NCBI GenBank assembly: GCA_001875365.1
Contig: MIYX01000024.1
Coordinates: 1-31,390 of the forward strand
Length of the DNA stretch: 31,390 bases
From: Marine Group III euryarchaeote CG-Epi4
GTDB taxonomy: Archaea > Thermoplasmatota > Poseidoniia > MGIII > CG-Epi1
Reading direction: 5' to 3'
Shown here: in pieces, positions 1 to 6,779 of the stretch
Layout: every line of letters starts with the position of its first letter
How positions within the stretch are numbered: position 1 is the first letter of the stretch
Program-made: the position numbers and the translations under genes
Notes under the pieces: generated by a model
The model's database searches: none
What the model saw: the letters and a program-made list of their open reading frames with translations, nothing else
Told to the model about the DNA's origin: nothing

Positions 1-58
1 CACCTCTGGCCGTTACAACCGGCCCTGACACTCTATATATTTCTCCTTTTATTTCCAT
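1..58 (-). CDS. atpA: A-type ATP synthase catalytic subunit A (partial, first 19 residues)
   Basis: Only the start of this gene is inside the window. Reading minus from the ATG at 58 gives MEIKGEIYRVSGPVVTARG, which matches the usual N-terminus of the V/A-type catalytic A subunit (a beta-barrel strand with the G-P-V-V motif). The ATG lies within the last codons of atpF, so the two genes overlap by about 10 nt and are surely co-transcribed. The order F then A is the standard archaeal operon order; subunits B and D would be expected further left. The assignment is firm from context plus the N-terminal motif, although the Walker motifs are outside the window. Confidence 0.9.
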   Translation of the reverse strand, partial: MEIKGEIYRVSGPVVTARG

Positions 59-348
59 AGGTCAACTCCTACAGCGGTTTTGATACGGTCCCTAAGACCT
101 TGATCAACTTCAGAACCAATGGCTATTACCGTTGGTTTCACGCTATTGCTTAGTTTTTTTCTTAAGGAAGGTTCTAATTCCTTCCAATTCTTATCATGAA
201 TAACAATCACTCCTATTCCCTTATCACTTAAAGCAGATTTTACTGCTTCATCCACACTTACATCACCACTTACATTGAACCACTTTTCTATACCAACTAG
301 TCTAAAACCAATTGTAAATAAATCATCTCCAACTACCGCTATCTCCAT
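49..348 (-). CDS. atpF: A-type ATP synthase subunit F
   Basis: A 99-residue protein of the size and composition of the archaeal/vacuolar F subunit, a small Rossmann-like protein that binds the central stalk (subunit D) and modulates rotation. The N-terminus (MEIAVVGDDLFTIGFRLVGI) has the family's first strand plus the conserved G-F-R-L-x-G turn, followed by I-V-I-H-D and P-T-V-I-A-I-G strands. It starts at the base where atpC ends (1-nt overlap) and runs into atpA. The call rests on motif plus operon position. Confidence 0.93.
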   Translation of the reverse strand: MEIAVVGDDLFTIGFRLVGIEKWFNVSGDVSVDEAVKSALSDKGIGVIVIHDKNWKELEPSLRKKLSNSVKPTVIAIGSEVDQGLRDRIKTAVGVDLWK

Positions 349-1361
349 TAGACTACCACCAACTCCTCAATAATTTCATTCGAAAGACCGGCTTGCTTAC
401 CTCTGATAATTGCTCGAAGATTGTACACTTCTCTTTCCTTTTTCAGTAAATAATCTAGAACGGGTAGAACTGATAAAGGATAAAGATATGAAAATCTTTT
501 TGTCTTGTTTGCCATATGTTCATCTAATGAATGTACACAAGAATTCAAATCTACTGAATCTTTTTGCAAATGAGGTTCGAGTAACTCAAAATACTTGGTA
601 CCTTCAAGTGAAGTCAGTAAATCATCTAAAGACTGAGTACTAGACAATAAATCAATACTTATGGAGCCTCCATTAATCAATAATTCGTTGTGAGCACTAA
701 TTCCTCGATGTCTCATTCTTAAAAGCGTTTTGATATTAGCTATGTCTACTTTTAGGTGTATAAAGTTACGATAAACTTCAACATCTGCACCACCTGAAGG
801 CTGATTTGAAACTAAATTCCTATAGTATATCAAATCAAGGGCATCTTCAAGAGGTTGTAAACTGTCTGAATTACGAGACTCTAATGCTTTTTTCAGTGGA
901 TTGAAATATGCAGTACCTTCTAACGAAGCTATCACATCTTCTACTGTTTTTGAATCATATAATTTATTGTAAAGATCTTTGTCTGAATCATTTATTGGAC
1001 AAACAAGACGTTCTAAATTTGTCTTATCCATATTCTGATTAATACCTCTTATTATATTCTTCAAATTATCGACACGATATTTCTCTGCATAAACGTGTAA
1101 TATGTCACGTAGCTTTCCTTTGCTAAAACTCAAAAAGTCGCCAACATCTTTAGCTAAATTATCCACTAAAGCTGTTTCAATAAGATCAGCCCCACTCAAA
1201 GTGGAACCGTACCTATCTATTTCTCTTCTATACTCTAAATCTTGAATATACCTTGCAATTTCTGCATGTTCAAGATTTAACAACTGATTATATGCTTCAG
1301 CTGGAAGAAGACGAGAACGACGAGACCTAGCTCGTGTGGCTACGTAAGCATAATTACTCAT
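348..1361 (-). CDS. atpC: A-type ATP synthase subunit C
   Basis: A 337-residue, mostly helical protein of the V-ATPase d/A-ATPase C family, which sits as a funnel-shaped socket between the c-ring and the central stalk. Family features visible are the N-terminal YAYVATRARSRRSRLL segment, repeated E-x-x-N-L-(K/R)-x-I-I-R-G motifs (around residues 98-106 and near 317-321), and a helix repeat that matches the three-fold internal symmetry of the family. The length is typical (about 340-350). The start ATG overlaps the atpE stop by 4 nt, indicating translational coupling. Confidence 0.93.
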   Translation of the reverse strand: MSNYAYVATRARSRRSRLLPAEAYNQLLNLEHAEIARYIQDLEYRREIDRYGSTLSGADLIETALVDNLAKDVGDFLSFSKGKLRDILHVYAEKYRVDNLKNIIRGINQNMDKTNLERLVCPINDSDKDLYNKLYDSKTVEDVIASLEGTAYFNPLKKALESRNSDSLQPLEDALDLIYYRNLVSNQPSGGADVEVYRNFIHLKVDIANIKTLLRMRHRGISAHNELLINGGSISIDLLSSTQSLDDLLTSLEGTKYFELLEPHLQKDSVDLNSCVHSLDEHMANKTKRFSYLYPLSVLPVLDYLLKKEREVYNLRAIIRGKQAGLSNEIIEELVVV

Positions 1362-1900
1362 TTGGTAAACAATACCTCACTTACCATTGACAGATGATTC
1401 TGCCAGGATGAGTCCACCAATGTTGAGAATCTGAAATCTAACCGATATTCGCCAGCTTCTACTAGAAAACCTAAGTCGTCAATGGTACCACCATTGGATA
1501 ACTTACTAATTTTCTTGAATGTAGCTTTATCCTCTTTTCTGCAAAATAACTTACCTTCTTTAGGCACCTTCGTTAATAAATTAGAATATATCTTTTCAAG
1601 CTCTTTAGAACTTAAACCTTCTAATTTTTCCATAACTCTGGACTTTGTCTGAGAAAGTAAATCTTTTTGCATCTCTAATAGACTTCTTTTTACCTCTAAC
1701 TCTGCAGCTGGAATCTCTTGCTGTTTTAGCTGCTCTATACGTCTAGACGTACCCGATTCAATTTGAGAAACCAAATCTTTAGACTCACTTGTAGCCTCTT
1801 TCATCTTATTCTCAACCTCTTCAACGGTCTCTTTGCGTATGGCTGCAGCTTTCTCTTTGCCGGTCTCTTCAACCTGCTTGAGAATTTCCTCAAGACCCAT
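1358..1900 (-). CDS. atpE: A-type ATP synthase subunit E (peripheral stalk)
   Basis: A 180-residue protein with a long charged helical N-terminal half (heptad-like E/K-rich, residues 1-110) and a small alpha/beta C-terminal half, the layout of the E subunit. It pairs with subunit H to make the peripheral stalk that holds the catalytic head against the rotor. It starts one base after the atpK stop, and its stop overlaps the atpC start. Sequence identity in this family is low, so the call leans on length, coiled-coil pattern and position between K and C. Confidence 0.88.
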   Translation of the reverse strand: MGLEEILKQVEETGKEKAAAIRKETVEEVENKMKEATSESKDLVSQIESGTSRRIEQLKQQEIPAAELEVKRSLLEMQKDLLSQTKSRVMEKLEGLSSKELEKIYSNLLTKVPKEGKLFCRKEDKATFKKISKLSNGGTIDDLGFLVEAGEYRLDFRFSTLVDSSWQNHLSMVSEVLFTK

Positions 1901-1901
1901 T

Positions 1902-2240
1902 TTACAACACGAAAATGATTAATGCTGAAATAACTAGACCGAAAATAACAATTGTTTCAGGAATAGCTGTAAAGATAAGACCATTTGTAAAGTTCTTATC
2001 ATCTTCAGCAACTGCTCCAATTGCAGCTGAACCAATGTTACTCTGTGCTAAACCGGTTCCAATACCTGCTAAACCAACTGCTAGAGCTGCTCCTATAGCA
2101 ATGTACCCTTTGGAAGTTGCTTCTGCGGCCTTGACCGTTTCTTCGTTGTCTGCGTGCTCTTCAGCACTTACTACTGGCGTGGTCAACAATGCTACAAAGA
2201 ACACTGCTGCCAAAATGTATAGGTTTTTTTTCCCGTTCAT
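1902..2240 (-). CDS. atpK: A-type ATP synthase proteolipid subunit K (c-ring), with a signal-peptide-like N-terminus
   Basis: A 112-residue c subunit. Residues about 46-77 and 86-112 form the two-helix hairpin, rich in G/A. The ion-binding carboxylate is E95 in the motif I-P-E-T on helix 2, and the helix-1 polar ligand is Q66 in G-L-A-Q. The A-V-A-E-D-D loop is the polar loop that contacts the central stalk. Unusually, residues 1-26 look like a classic cleavable signal peptide (positive start, hydrophobic core, V-S-A before E-E), followed by an acidic stretch. Without it the mature protein would be about 86 residues, close to the usual size. The position after the E-T pair is Ile where sodium-type relatives often have Gln, so the coupling ion is uncertain. 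Confidence 0.92.
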   Translation of the reverse strand: MNGKKNLYILAAVFFVALLTTPVVSAEEHADNEETVKAAEATSKGYIAIGAALAVGLAGIGTGLAQSNIGSAAIGAVAEDDKNFTNGLIFTAIPETIVIFGLVISALIIFVL

Positions 2241-4192
2241 GGTGTTACCTCTTTTTCTTTTGTATACTTTCGTATATAACCGAAAGGACTGTAAAGCGTG
2301 CCCCCACCCTGCACAAATTTTGTAAAGAATTCAACATATTGTAACCTTAGTGAGTTAATTCCGGTTCCAATAATACCAAGTGTAAATACAGTCAAATGTC
2401 CGATTAACATTACAAAGACTGCAGCAATTATGCCTGCTGGACCTGATGGCCAGAGAAGAGAAAATGAGATAAAGTTTACAGTATAAGCTAAACCATAGTC
2501 ACTGAGACCAATGGCACCTATACGTGCATATGAAATAACATTCGAAAATATTGTAGGGAATTCTAAAAGCCCAACTACACCTTCCCCAATTATGGCCAAG
2601 CCCAGCCCCGTAAGCATCACAACCAAACCTGCGGTTTGGAAAGATTCGGGTAATAAGCCAACCAGAGATACTAGTGAGAGAAGTCCTCCCCATAAAATCA
2701 TGAAAAATGACAACTTAGCATAGATTGCATGTTTTAAATCATGATGTTTCCACTCGTTTAAAAATCCTAAAATTAAACCTAACGAAATGTGAACAACACC
2801 TATTAATATCGAAGATAAAAGCATTAATTGAGCACCGTGAGGATCGAACTTATGTATTGGAAGGTGCCAGCTAAAACCTTCGGCTTTTTCAATCAAGGGT
2901 ATATCAAAACTAGGTCCGTAATATTTCGCAAATAAAGCTGAAGTATAACCAAGTGTGTTTCCTATATTGTAGAATGATTGACCAAAAGCTTCCGCATAAA
3001 TGAAAGTTCCAAACAAGAAGGTGTAGATACCTGCTGTTCTCAATATCTTACCTAAGTTAGCTAAAGCTTCATTGTGCGCAAATTTGGTTAGTATGTAATG
3101 TCCGAATAAAATATAAGCAAAACCATAACCTGCATCCCCAACCATTAGACCGAAAAATAATGGATAAGTGATAAAAATAATCATTGTGGGATCATATTCC
3201 CAGTGCTTAGGTGTGCTATACAATTTAGTAAATAATTCAAAAGGTTTCGCAACTTCTGGATTATCTAACTTGATAGGCGGTTCGTCACTTGAATTATTGT
3301 CTACCTCATAGTAAATGTCTAAACCCTGCAAAGACTGTTGAAGGTCTGAAACCGAGTCTGAAGGAACCCACCCATCCAAAACAAACATATTTTCAGAAGT
3401 CGCTAATTTCAGTGGGAGACTAGATTTTTCTGAAAGAGCTGCATAATGCTCCTCACAAGCGACTAACCAATCACCATGTCTTGTTGCAAGTATTTCAATT
3501 TCTTGCAGTAATCCAGCTTTTTCATGCTCAAGTTTTAGAAGTTGACTCGACAATGAAGTTAACATTACCTTAGGTAAACCTTCACCCTCTGGCACGTCCA
3601 TTGATCTAAAACCAATGTTTAACAAGTCTTTTTCAATTTCTGTTGAAATTTCACTTGCACAAAAAACAACAACATTATCATCTTTCTGAATAAAATCTAT
3701 ATTTTTATTGGATGCTAAAGCTGAACTATCAGAATCTGATGGAAGATGACCTGCGAATACTACAACGCTAGAATAGCCTGATAGATACTTAACGTCTATG
3801 TTAAATTCTTCAAACTCTTTAAGCTGCTCAATACTGCTACTAACTTCATCAATTTTCCTGTCACAATCACGTTCTTTCGCCTTAAAGCCATGAGCTTGAG
3901 ATATAATCTCATCTAATTCAGATATTTCTGACTCTATTTCTGAGCCTAACTTAATCGTTGAGGGAGGACTCGATTCAACATCGAGAAGTTTAATTACAGA
4001 ACGAAGCTTTATAAGAAAATCTGAAGACTTTTCGCCATAATCTAAAGACTTACCTAAACTAAAACCATCGTCTTCATTGTTGTAGTCAACAACATGAACT
4101 AAATTTTGATCATTTAGCAACTTTGATAAAGCGGCTAGATCTTTTTTGTGACCACTAATGGTCATTCTTGACATTTTTTCAGGCTTTAGCAT
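2237..4192 (-). CDS. atpI: A-type ATP synthase subunit I (stator a subunit)
   Basis: A 651-residue member of the V-type a / A-type I family, the membrane stator that forms the ion half-channels. The N-terminal half (about 1-330) is soluble with coiled-coil stretches and binds the peripheral stalks. The C-terminal half (about 340-640) holds eight or so membrane helices, including the conserved F-G-L-M-V-G-D-A-G-Y-G segment and, near the end, the L-R-L-Q-Y-V-E-F-F motif whose Arg (R616) is the essential residue facing the c-ring carboxylate. It overlaps atpH by 1 nt and atpK by 4 nt. Length and motifs are normal for the family. Confidence 0.96.
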   Translation of the reverse strand: MLKPEKMSRMTISGHKKDLAALSKLLNDQNLVHVVDYNNEDDGFSLGKSLDYGEKSSDFLIKLRSVIKLLDVESSPPSTIKLGSEIESEISELDEIISQAHGFKAKERDCDRKIDEVSSSIEQLKEFEEFNIDVKYLSGYSSVVVFAGHLPSDSDSSALASNKNIDFIQKDDNVVVFCASEISTEIEKDLLNIGFRSMDVPEGEGLPKVMLTSLSSQLLKLEHEKAGLLQEIEILATRHGDWLVACEEHYAALSEKSSLPLKLATSENMFVLDGWVPSDSVSDLQQSLQGLDIYYEVDNNSSDEPPIKLDNPEVAKPFELFTKLYSTPKHWEYDPTMIIFITYPLFFGLMVGDAGYGFAYILFGHYILTKFAHNEALANLGKILRTAGIYTFLFGTFIYAEAFGQSFYNIGNTLGYTSALFAKYYGPSFDIPLIEKAEGFSWHLPIHKFDPHGAQLMLLSSILIGVVHISLGLILGFLNEWKHHDLKHAIYAKLSFFMILWGGLLSLVSLVGLLPESFQTAGLVVMLTGLGLAIIGEGVVGLLEFPTIFSNVISYARIGAIGLSDYGLAYTVNFISFSLLWPSGPAGIIAAVFVMLIGHLTVFTLGIIGTGINSLRLQYVEFFTKFVQGGGTLYSPFGYIRKYTKEKEVTP

Positions 4193-4515
4193 TAAGATAA
4201 ACTCTCCAAGAACTCTTTGATGAATTTATCTGCCGCAGCATCAACCTTACCTTCAGCCTTTTTTTTCATATCAGAATTACTCTTTTTACCTTTCTTTAGA
4301 ATATCACTTTTCTGAGATTCTACATCACTTGTTGCAGCATCTATCTCTTTCTGAGACTTAGACGTAGCTGAATCTTTAGCTTTCTCCAACAAATTCTCTT
4401 GGTCTATAGGCACTTTGTTTCTTGCAGAAACTTGTTCCTTCTCAGCAGCTTCAATATCACTAGCAGCTGTAGCTTCAGCTTTCTTAATCTTCTCCAATAA
4501 GGCTTCTCTGGACAT
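4192..4515 (-). CDS. atpH: A-type ATP synthase subunit H (peripheral stalk coiled coil)
   Basis: A 107-residue protein that is almost entirely charged helix (A/E/K/D/S-rich with heptad spacing) and has no hydrophobic core or catalytic motif. This is what the archaeal H subunit (relative of V-ATPase G) looks like; it forms a right-handed coiled coil with subunit E. It is the first gene of the ATP synthase operon, immediately upstream of atpI with a 1-nt overlap, the standard place for this subunit. The family is weakly conserved, so position is the main evidence. Confidence 0.85.
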   Translation of the reverse strand: MSREALLEKIKKAEATAASDIEAAEKEQVSARNKVPIDQENLLEKAKDSATSKSQKEIDAATSDVESQKSDILKKGKKSNSDMKKKAEGKVDAAADKFIKEFLESLS

Positions 4516-4552
4516 GGTTAAATCAAATAGTGAAGTATCAGTAAAATAGGCC

Positions 4553-4565
4553 TATAAATATTTAA
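4553..4565 (-). promoter_or_regulatory. TATA box of the ATP synthase operon
   Basis: On the minus strand the sequence reads TTAAATATTTATAGG, an archaeal TATA-type element whose centre is about 44 nt upstream of the atpH ATG. Initiation about 26 nt downstream would leave a leader of roughly 17 nt. It is the only strong TATA-like element between atpH and the tRNA gene, so the whole H-I-K-E-C-F-A operon probably uses it. Confidence 0.6.
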
Positions 4566-4647
4566 GCTAGGATTTTAGATAAAAAGCAATTTAAATTAAA
4601 AAAAACAAGTGCAATATTAAATCCCCTAGTCTGGTAGCAAAATAATT

Positions 4648-4725
4648 GGGCCCGTAGCTTAGCCTGGTTGGAGCACCCGGCTGATAACCGGGAGGCCATC
4701 GGTTCAAATCCGATCGGGCCCACCA
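4648..4725 (+). tRNA. tRNA-Ile (anticodon GAT), CCA encoded
   Basis: The acceptor stem GGGCCCG (4648-4654) pairs with CGGGCCC (4715-4721). The anticodon stem CCCGG/CCGGG encloses the loop CTGATAA with anticodon GAT at 4683-4685, and the T arm ATCGG-TTCAAAT-CCGAT is perfect. The discriminator A is at 4722, and the 3' CCA (4723-4725) is present in the DNA. There is no intron. A TATA-like AATATTA at 4613-4619 lies about 30 nt upstream. Confidence 0.97.
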
Positions 4726-4778
4726 CTAATTGTTAAGATATAACAAAAACTATAATTCCACAACAGTAATAGGCAATT

Positions 4779-5516
4779 ATGTCAAAATATGTAAACTCGA
4801 ATATTAGCGAACGTATAATGCATATCAAATTGGACAGAACACATAAAAAAAATGCTTTAACAGAAGATATGTACTTTGAATTAAAGAATTTAATCGATAA
4901 AGCCTCCCAAAATAAGAAAGTGAGAGTAATACTAATTTCAGGAGGAGACGACTTTACAGCAGGTAACGATCTAAGAGATTTCATTGAAAACCCTCCTGAA
5001 GACAAAAGCTCACCTGTCTTTAAATTCATGATTGCTTTGACTGAATGTCCTTTACCTGTAATATCTGCTGTAAATGGATTTGCAGTTGGAATAGGCACCA
5101 CAATGTTACTTCATTGTGACTTGGTTTATGCTTCAAAAAACAGCTTATTTATGATGCCCTTTATCAATCTGGGATTAGTTCCTGAATTTGCTTCATCTCT
5201 GCTATTGCAAAAAAGAACTGGTTATCTAAAAGCTGCAGAGATGCTAATGTTAGGAGAAAAGTTTGACGCAAAAACGGCTTTAGAATACAGATTAATTAAT
5301 CAAATTTGCGAGGAAAGTGAACTAACAAATGTTGCACTTAATTCTGCTAAAAAATTATCTGCTAAGCCTCGAGAATTATTAATTACCACTAAAGCATTAA
5401 TTAGAAGGGAATCTGAAACAATAAAAGGCAGAATCGAACTTGAAGCTGACTATTTCATAGAACAACTTGGAAACCCTGAAACAATAGAAATACTCACTAA
5501 ATTAAATAAAAAATAA
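4779..5516 (+). CDS. Enoyl-CoA hydratase/isomerase family protein, probably a delta3-delta2-enoyl-CoA isomerase
   Basis: A 245-residue crotonase-fold protein. The acyl-CoA oxyanion-hole segments are present: F-T-A-G-N-D-L (59-65) and V-N-G-F-A-V-G-I-G (98-106). Both catalytic glutamates of true hydratases are missing: the G-G-G-C-E position reads G-I-G-T-T and the later P-E-I position reads P-F-I. Instead there is L-G-L-V-P-E-F-A-S-S with Glu at 136, the position of the single catalytic acid in ECI-type isomerases. I infer that it shifts cis/trans-3-enoyl-CoA to trans-2-enoyl-CoA during oxidation of unsaturated fatty acids. It is convergent with the thioesterase at the end of the fatty-acid operon. 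An ACTATAATT box at 4749-4757, about 26 nt before the ATG, suggests a leaderless mRNA. Confidence 0.82.
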   Translation: MSKYVNSNISERIMHIKLDRTHKKNALTEDMYFELKNLIDKASQNKKVRVILISGGDDFTAGNDLRDFIENPPEDKSSPVFKFMIALTECPLPVISAVNGFAVGIGTTMLLHCDLVYASKNSLFMMPFINLGLVPEFASSLLLQKRTGYLKAAEMLMLGEKFDAKTALEYRLINQICEESELTNVALNSAKKLSAKPRELLITTKALIRRESETIKGRIELEADYFIEQLGNPETIEILTKLNKK

Positions 5517-5521
5517 TAAAA

Positions 5522-5959
5522 TTAGAAAAATTTTTCAAACTTTTTATTCATTTCACTATCAATTTTAAACTTACTACCATCGTTATAGTTAATCATAACA
5601 ATAACGCTGCTCCCTTCAAAGACTAAACGATTTCCATTGTTTTTTGAAAAAATCTCATGTTCAATACCAAATGATGAGTTGCCAATGTGGCTTACTCTTG
5701 TTTTAACATTAATTTCATCAGGATACTTAACCGGAAACTTGTAATTACAATTAAAATTAGCTAAAATAGGTCCTATGCCTGTCCCCAATTGGGTATTTTC
5801 TGTGTCTAGTGTTTTTACTTTCCACATCTCACGAAATAATTCAACTCGAGAGGTTTCACACCATTTTAGATAAATTATGTTATTGACATGACCGAAAGAA
5901 TCCATGTCTCCCCATAAAACGGGTATTTGTGTTTCAATAGGCCAATTCTTATCACTCAT
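5522..5959 (-). CDS. Acyl-CoA thioesterase, 4HBT hotdog family
   Basis: A hotdog-fold thioesterase of about 145 residues. From the chosen ATG at 5959 the signature W-G-D-M-D-S-F-G-H-V-N-N falls at residues 16-27; the second Asp (D20) is the catalytic acid in the 4-hydroxybenzoyl-CoA thioesterase class. I prefer this start because it overlaps the upstream SDR stop by only 8 nt and gives the usual family length. An ATG at 5998 is in frame but would add 13 unrelated residues and a 47-nt overlap. As the last gene of the beta-oxidation operon it probably releases free CoA from acyl-CoAs that stall in the pathway; the actual substrate cannot be read from the sequence. Confidence 0.85.
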   Translation of the reverse strand: MSDKNWPIETQIPVLWGDMDSFGHVNNIIYLKWCETSRVELFREMWKVKTLDTENTQLGTGIGPILANFNCNYKFPVKYPDEINVKTRVSHIGNSSFGIEHEIFSKNNGNRLVFEGSSVIVMINYNDGSKFKIDSEMNKKFEKFF

Positions 5960-6779
5960 CGAAGAACTTTTTCCCAATTTGGTAGAAATTGTTTCCAACT
6001 AACCATTCGCCTCCATCAGCGATAAGCATGTCACCAGTAATCACGCTTGCGGCTGGAGAACATAAATAAAGCACTTGCTGAGCCATCTTTTCCGCATCAG
6101 TTATACCTCCTGCAGGAATATTTGATTCAAACATTTTAACTACACTATCATCAAGCATTAGATTCTTTTTAACATTTTCAGTCAAAACTACACCAGGACA
6201 CATTGCATTAACTCTAATTTTGTCATTAGACCACTCAAGAGCAAGCGTTCTGGTAAGATTAAGGACTCCTGCTTTTGCTGCACCTGAATGTGCTACAAAT
6301 GGAGCTGCACCCCATGCATAATTTGCTATAATATTAACAATAGAAGAACCGTCCTCACTTTTCCTAAGAAGAGGATAGCAAGCCTTTGAAACTCTGAAAG
6401 TACCATCCAAAACAATGTCTACTACTGCTCTCCATGCATTTTCGCTCATTGCTGCGGCAGGAGTAACAAAGTTACCAGCTGCATTGTTTACTAAAACATC
6501 TAAATGCCCCCAAGTATCTTTGATATAGTTTGCAATTTCATTAACTGTTCCGGAATCTCTCACATCCATAGTCTTCCAATGCAAAGTCTTACCGGTTTGT
6601 TTCTCCATGTCAGCGGCTGCCTTAACCAAATTTTCTTCCTTCCTAGAAGCTATAATCACGTCGGCTCCGTGTTCAAGAAAGGCTTTTGCAAAACCAAAAC
6701 CCATACCCGTTGCACCACCAGTAACAAATACCTTCTTCCCTTCGAAAAGATTATCCTTGAACACACTACTTTCAGACAT
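5952..6779 (-). CDS. SDR oxidoreductase, 2,4-dienoyl-CoA reductase-like
   Basis: A 275-residue short-chain dehydrogenase/reductase. The Rossmann glycine motif T-G-G-A-T-G-M-G is at 20-27, N-N-A-A-G at 98-102, and A-S-R-K at 44-47, where a basic residue after the second strand favours NADPH. The usual Y-x-x-x-K active site is altered: K169 is present, but the Tyr position is Ser165 within A-H-S-G-A-A-K-A. This A-H-x-G-x-A-K pattern is typical of the 2,4-dienoyl-CoA reductase branch, which removes conjugated double bonds when unsaturated acyl-CoAs are oxidised. The start overlaps the acyl-CoA dehydrogenase stop by 1 nt. Operon context supports that role over a generic SDR. Confidence 0.85.
   Translation of the reverse strand: MSESSVFKDNLFEGKKVFVTGGATGMGFGFAKAFLEHGADVIIASRKEENLVKAAADMEKQTGKTLHWKTMDVRDSGTVNEIANYIKDTWGHLDVLVNNAAGNFVTPAAAMSENAWRAVVDIVLDGTFRVSKACYPLLRKSEDGSSIVNIIANYAWGAAPFVAHSGAAKAGVLNLTRTLALEWSNDKIRVNAMCPGVVLTENVKKNLMLDDSVVKMFESNIPAGGITDAEKMAQQVLYLCSPAASVITGDMLIADGGEWLVGNNFYQIGKKFFDE

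Noticed and set aside
5525..5536. Perfect palindrome GAAAAATTTTTC at the thioesterase 3' end
   Set aside because: It is pure A/T tract inside coding sequence of an AT-rich genome and is likely chance; it might help termination of the convergent gene, but nothing shows it.
5960..5998. Longer start for the thioesterase at 5998
   Set aside because: It adds 13 residues without family match and a 47-nt overlap with the SDR gene; ATG at 5959 gives the usual length and a short overlap.
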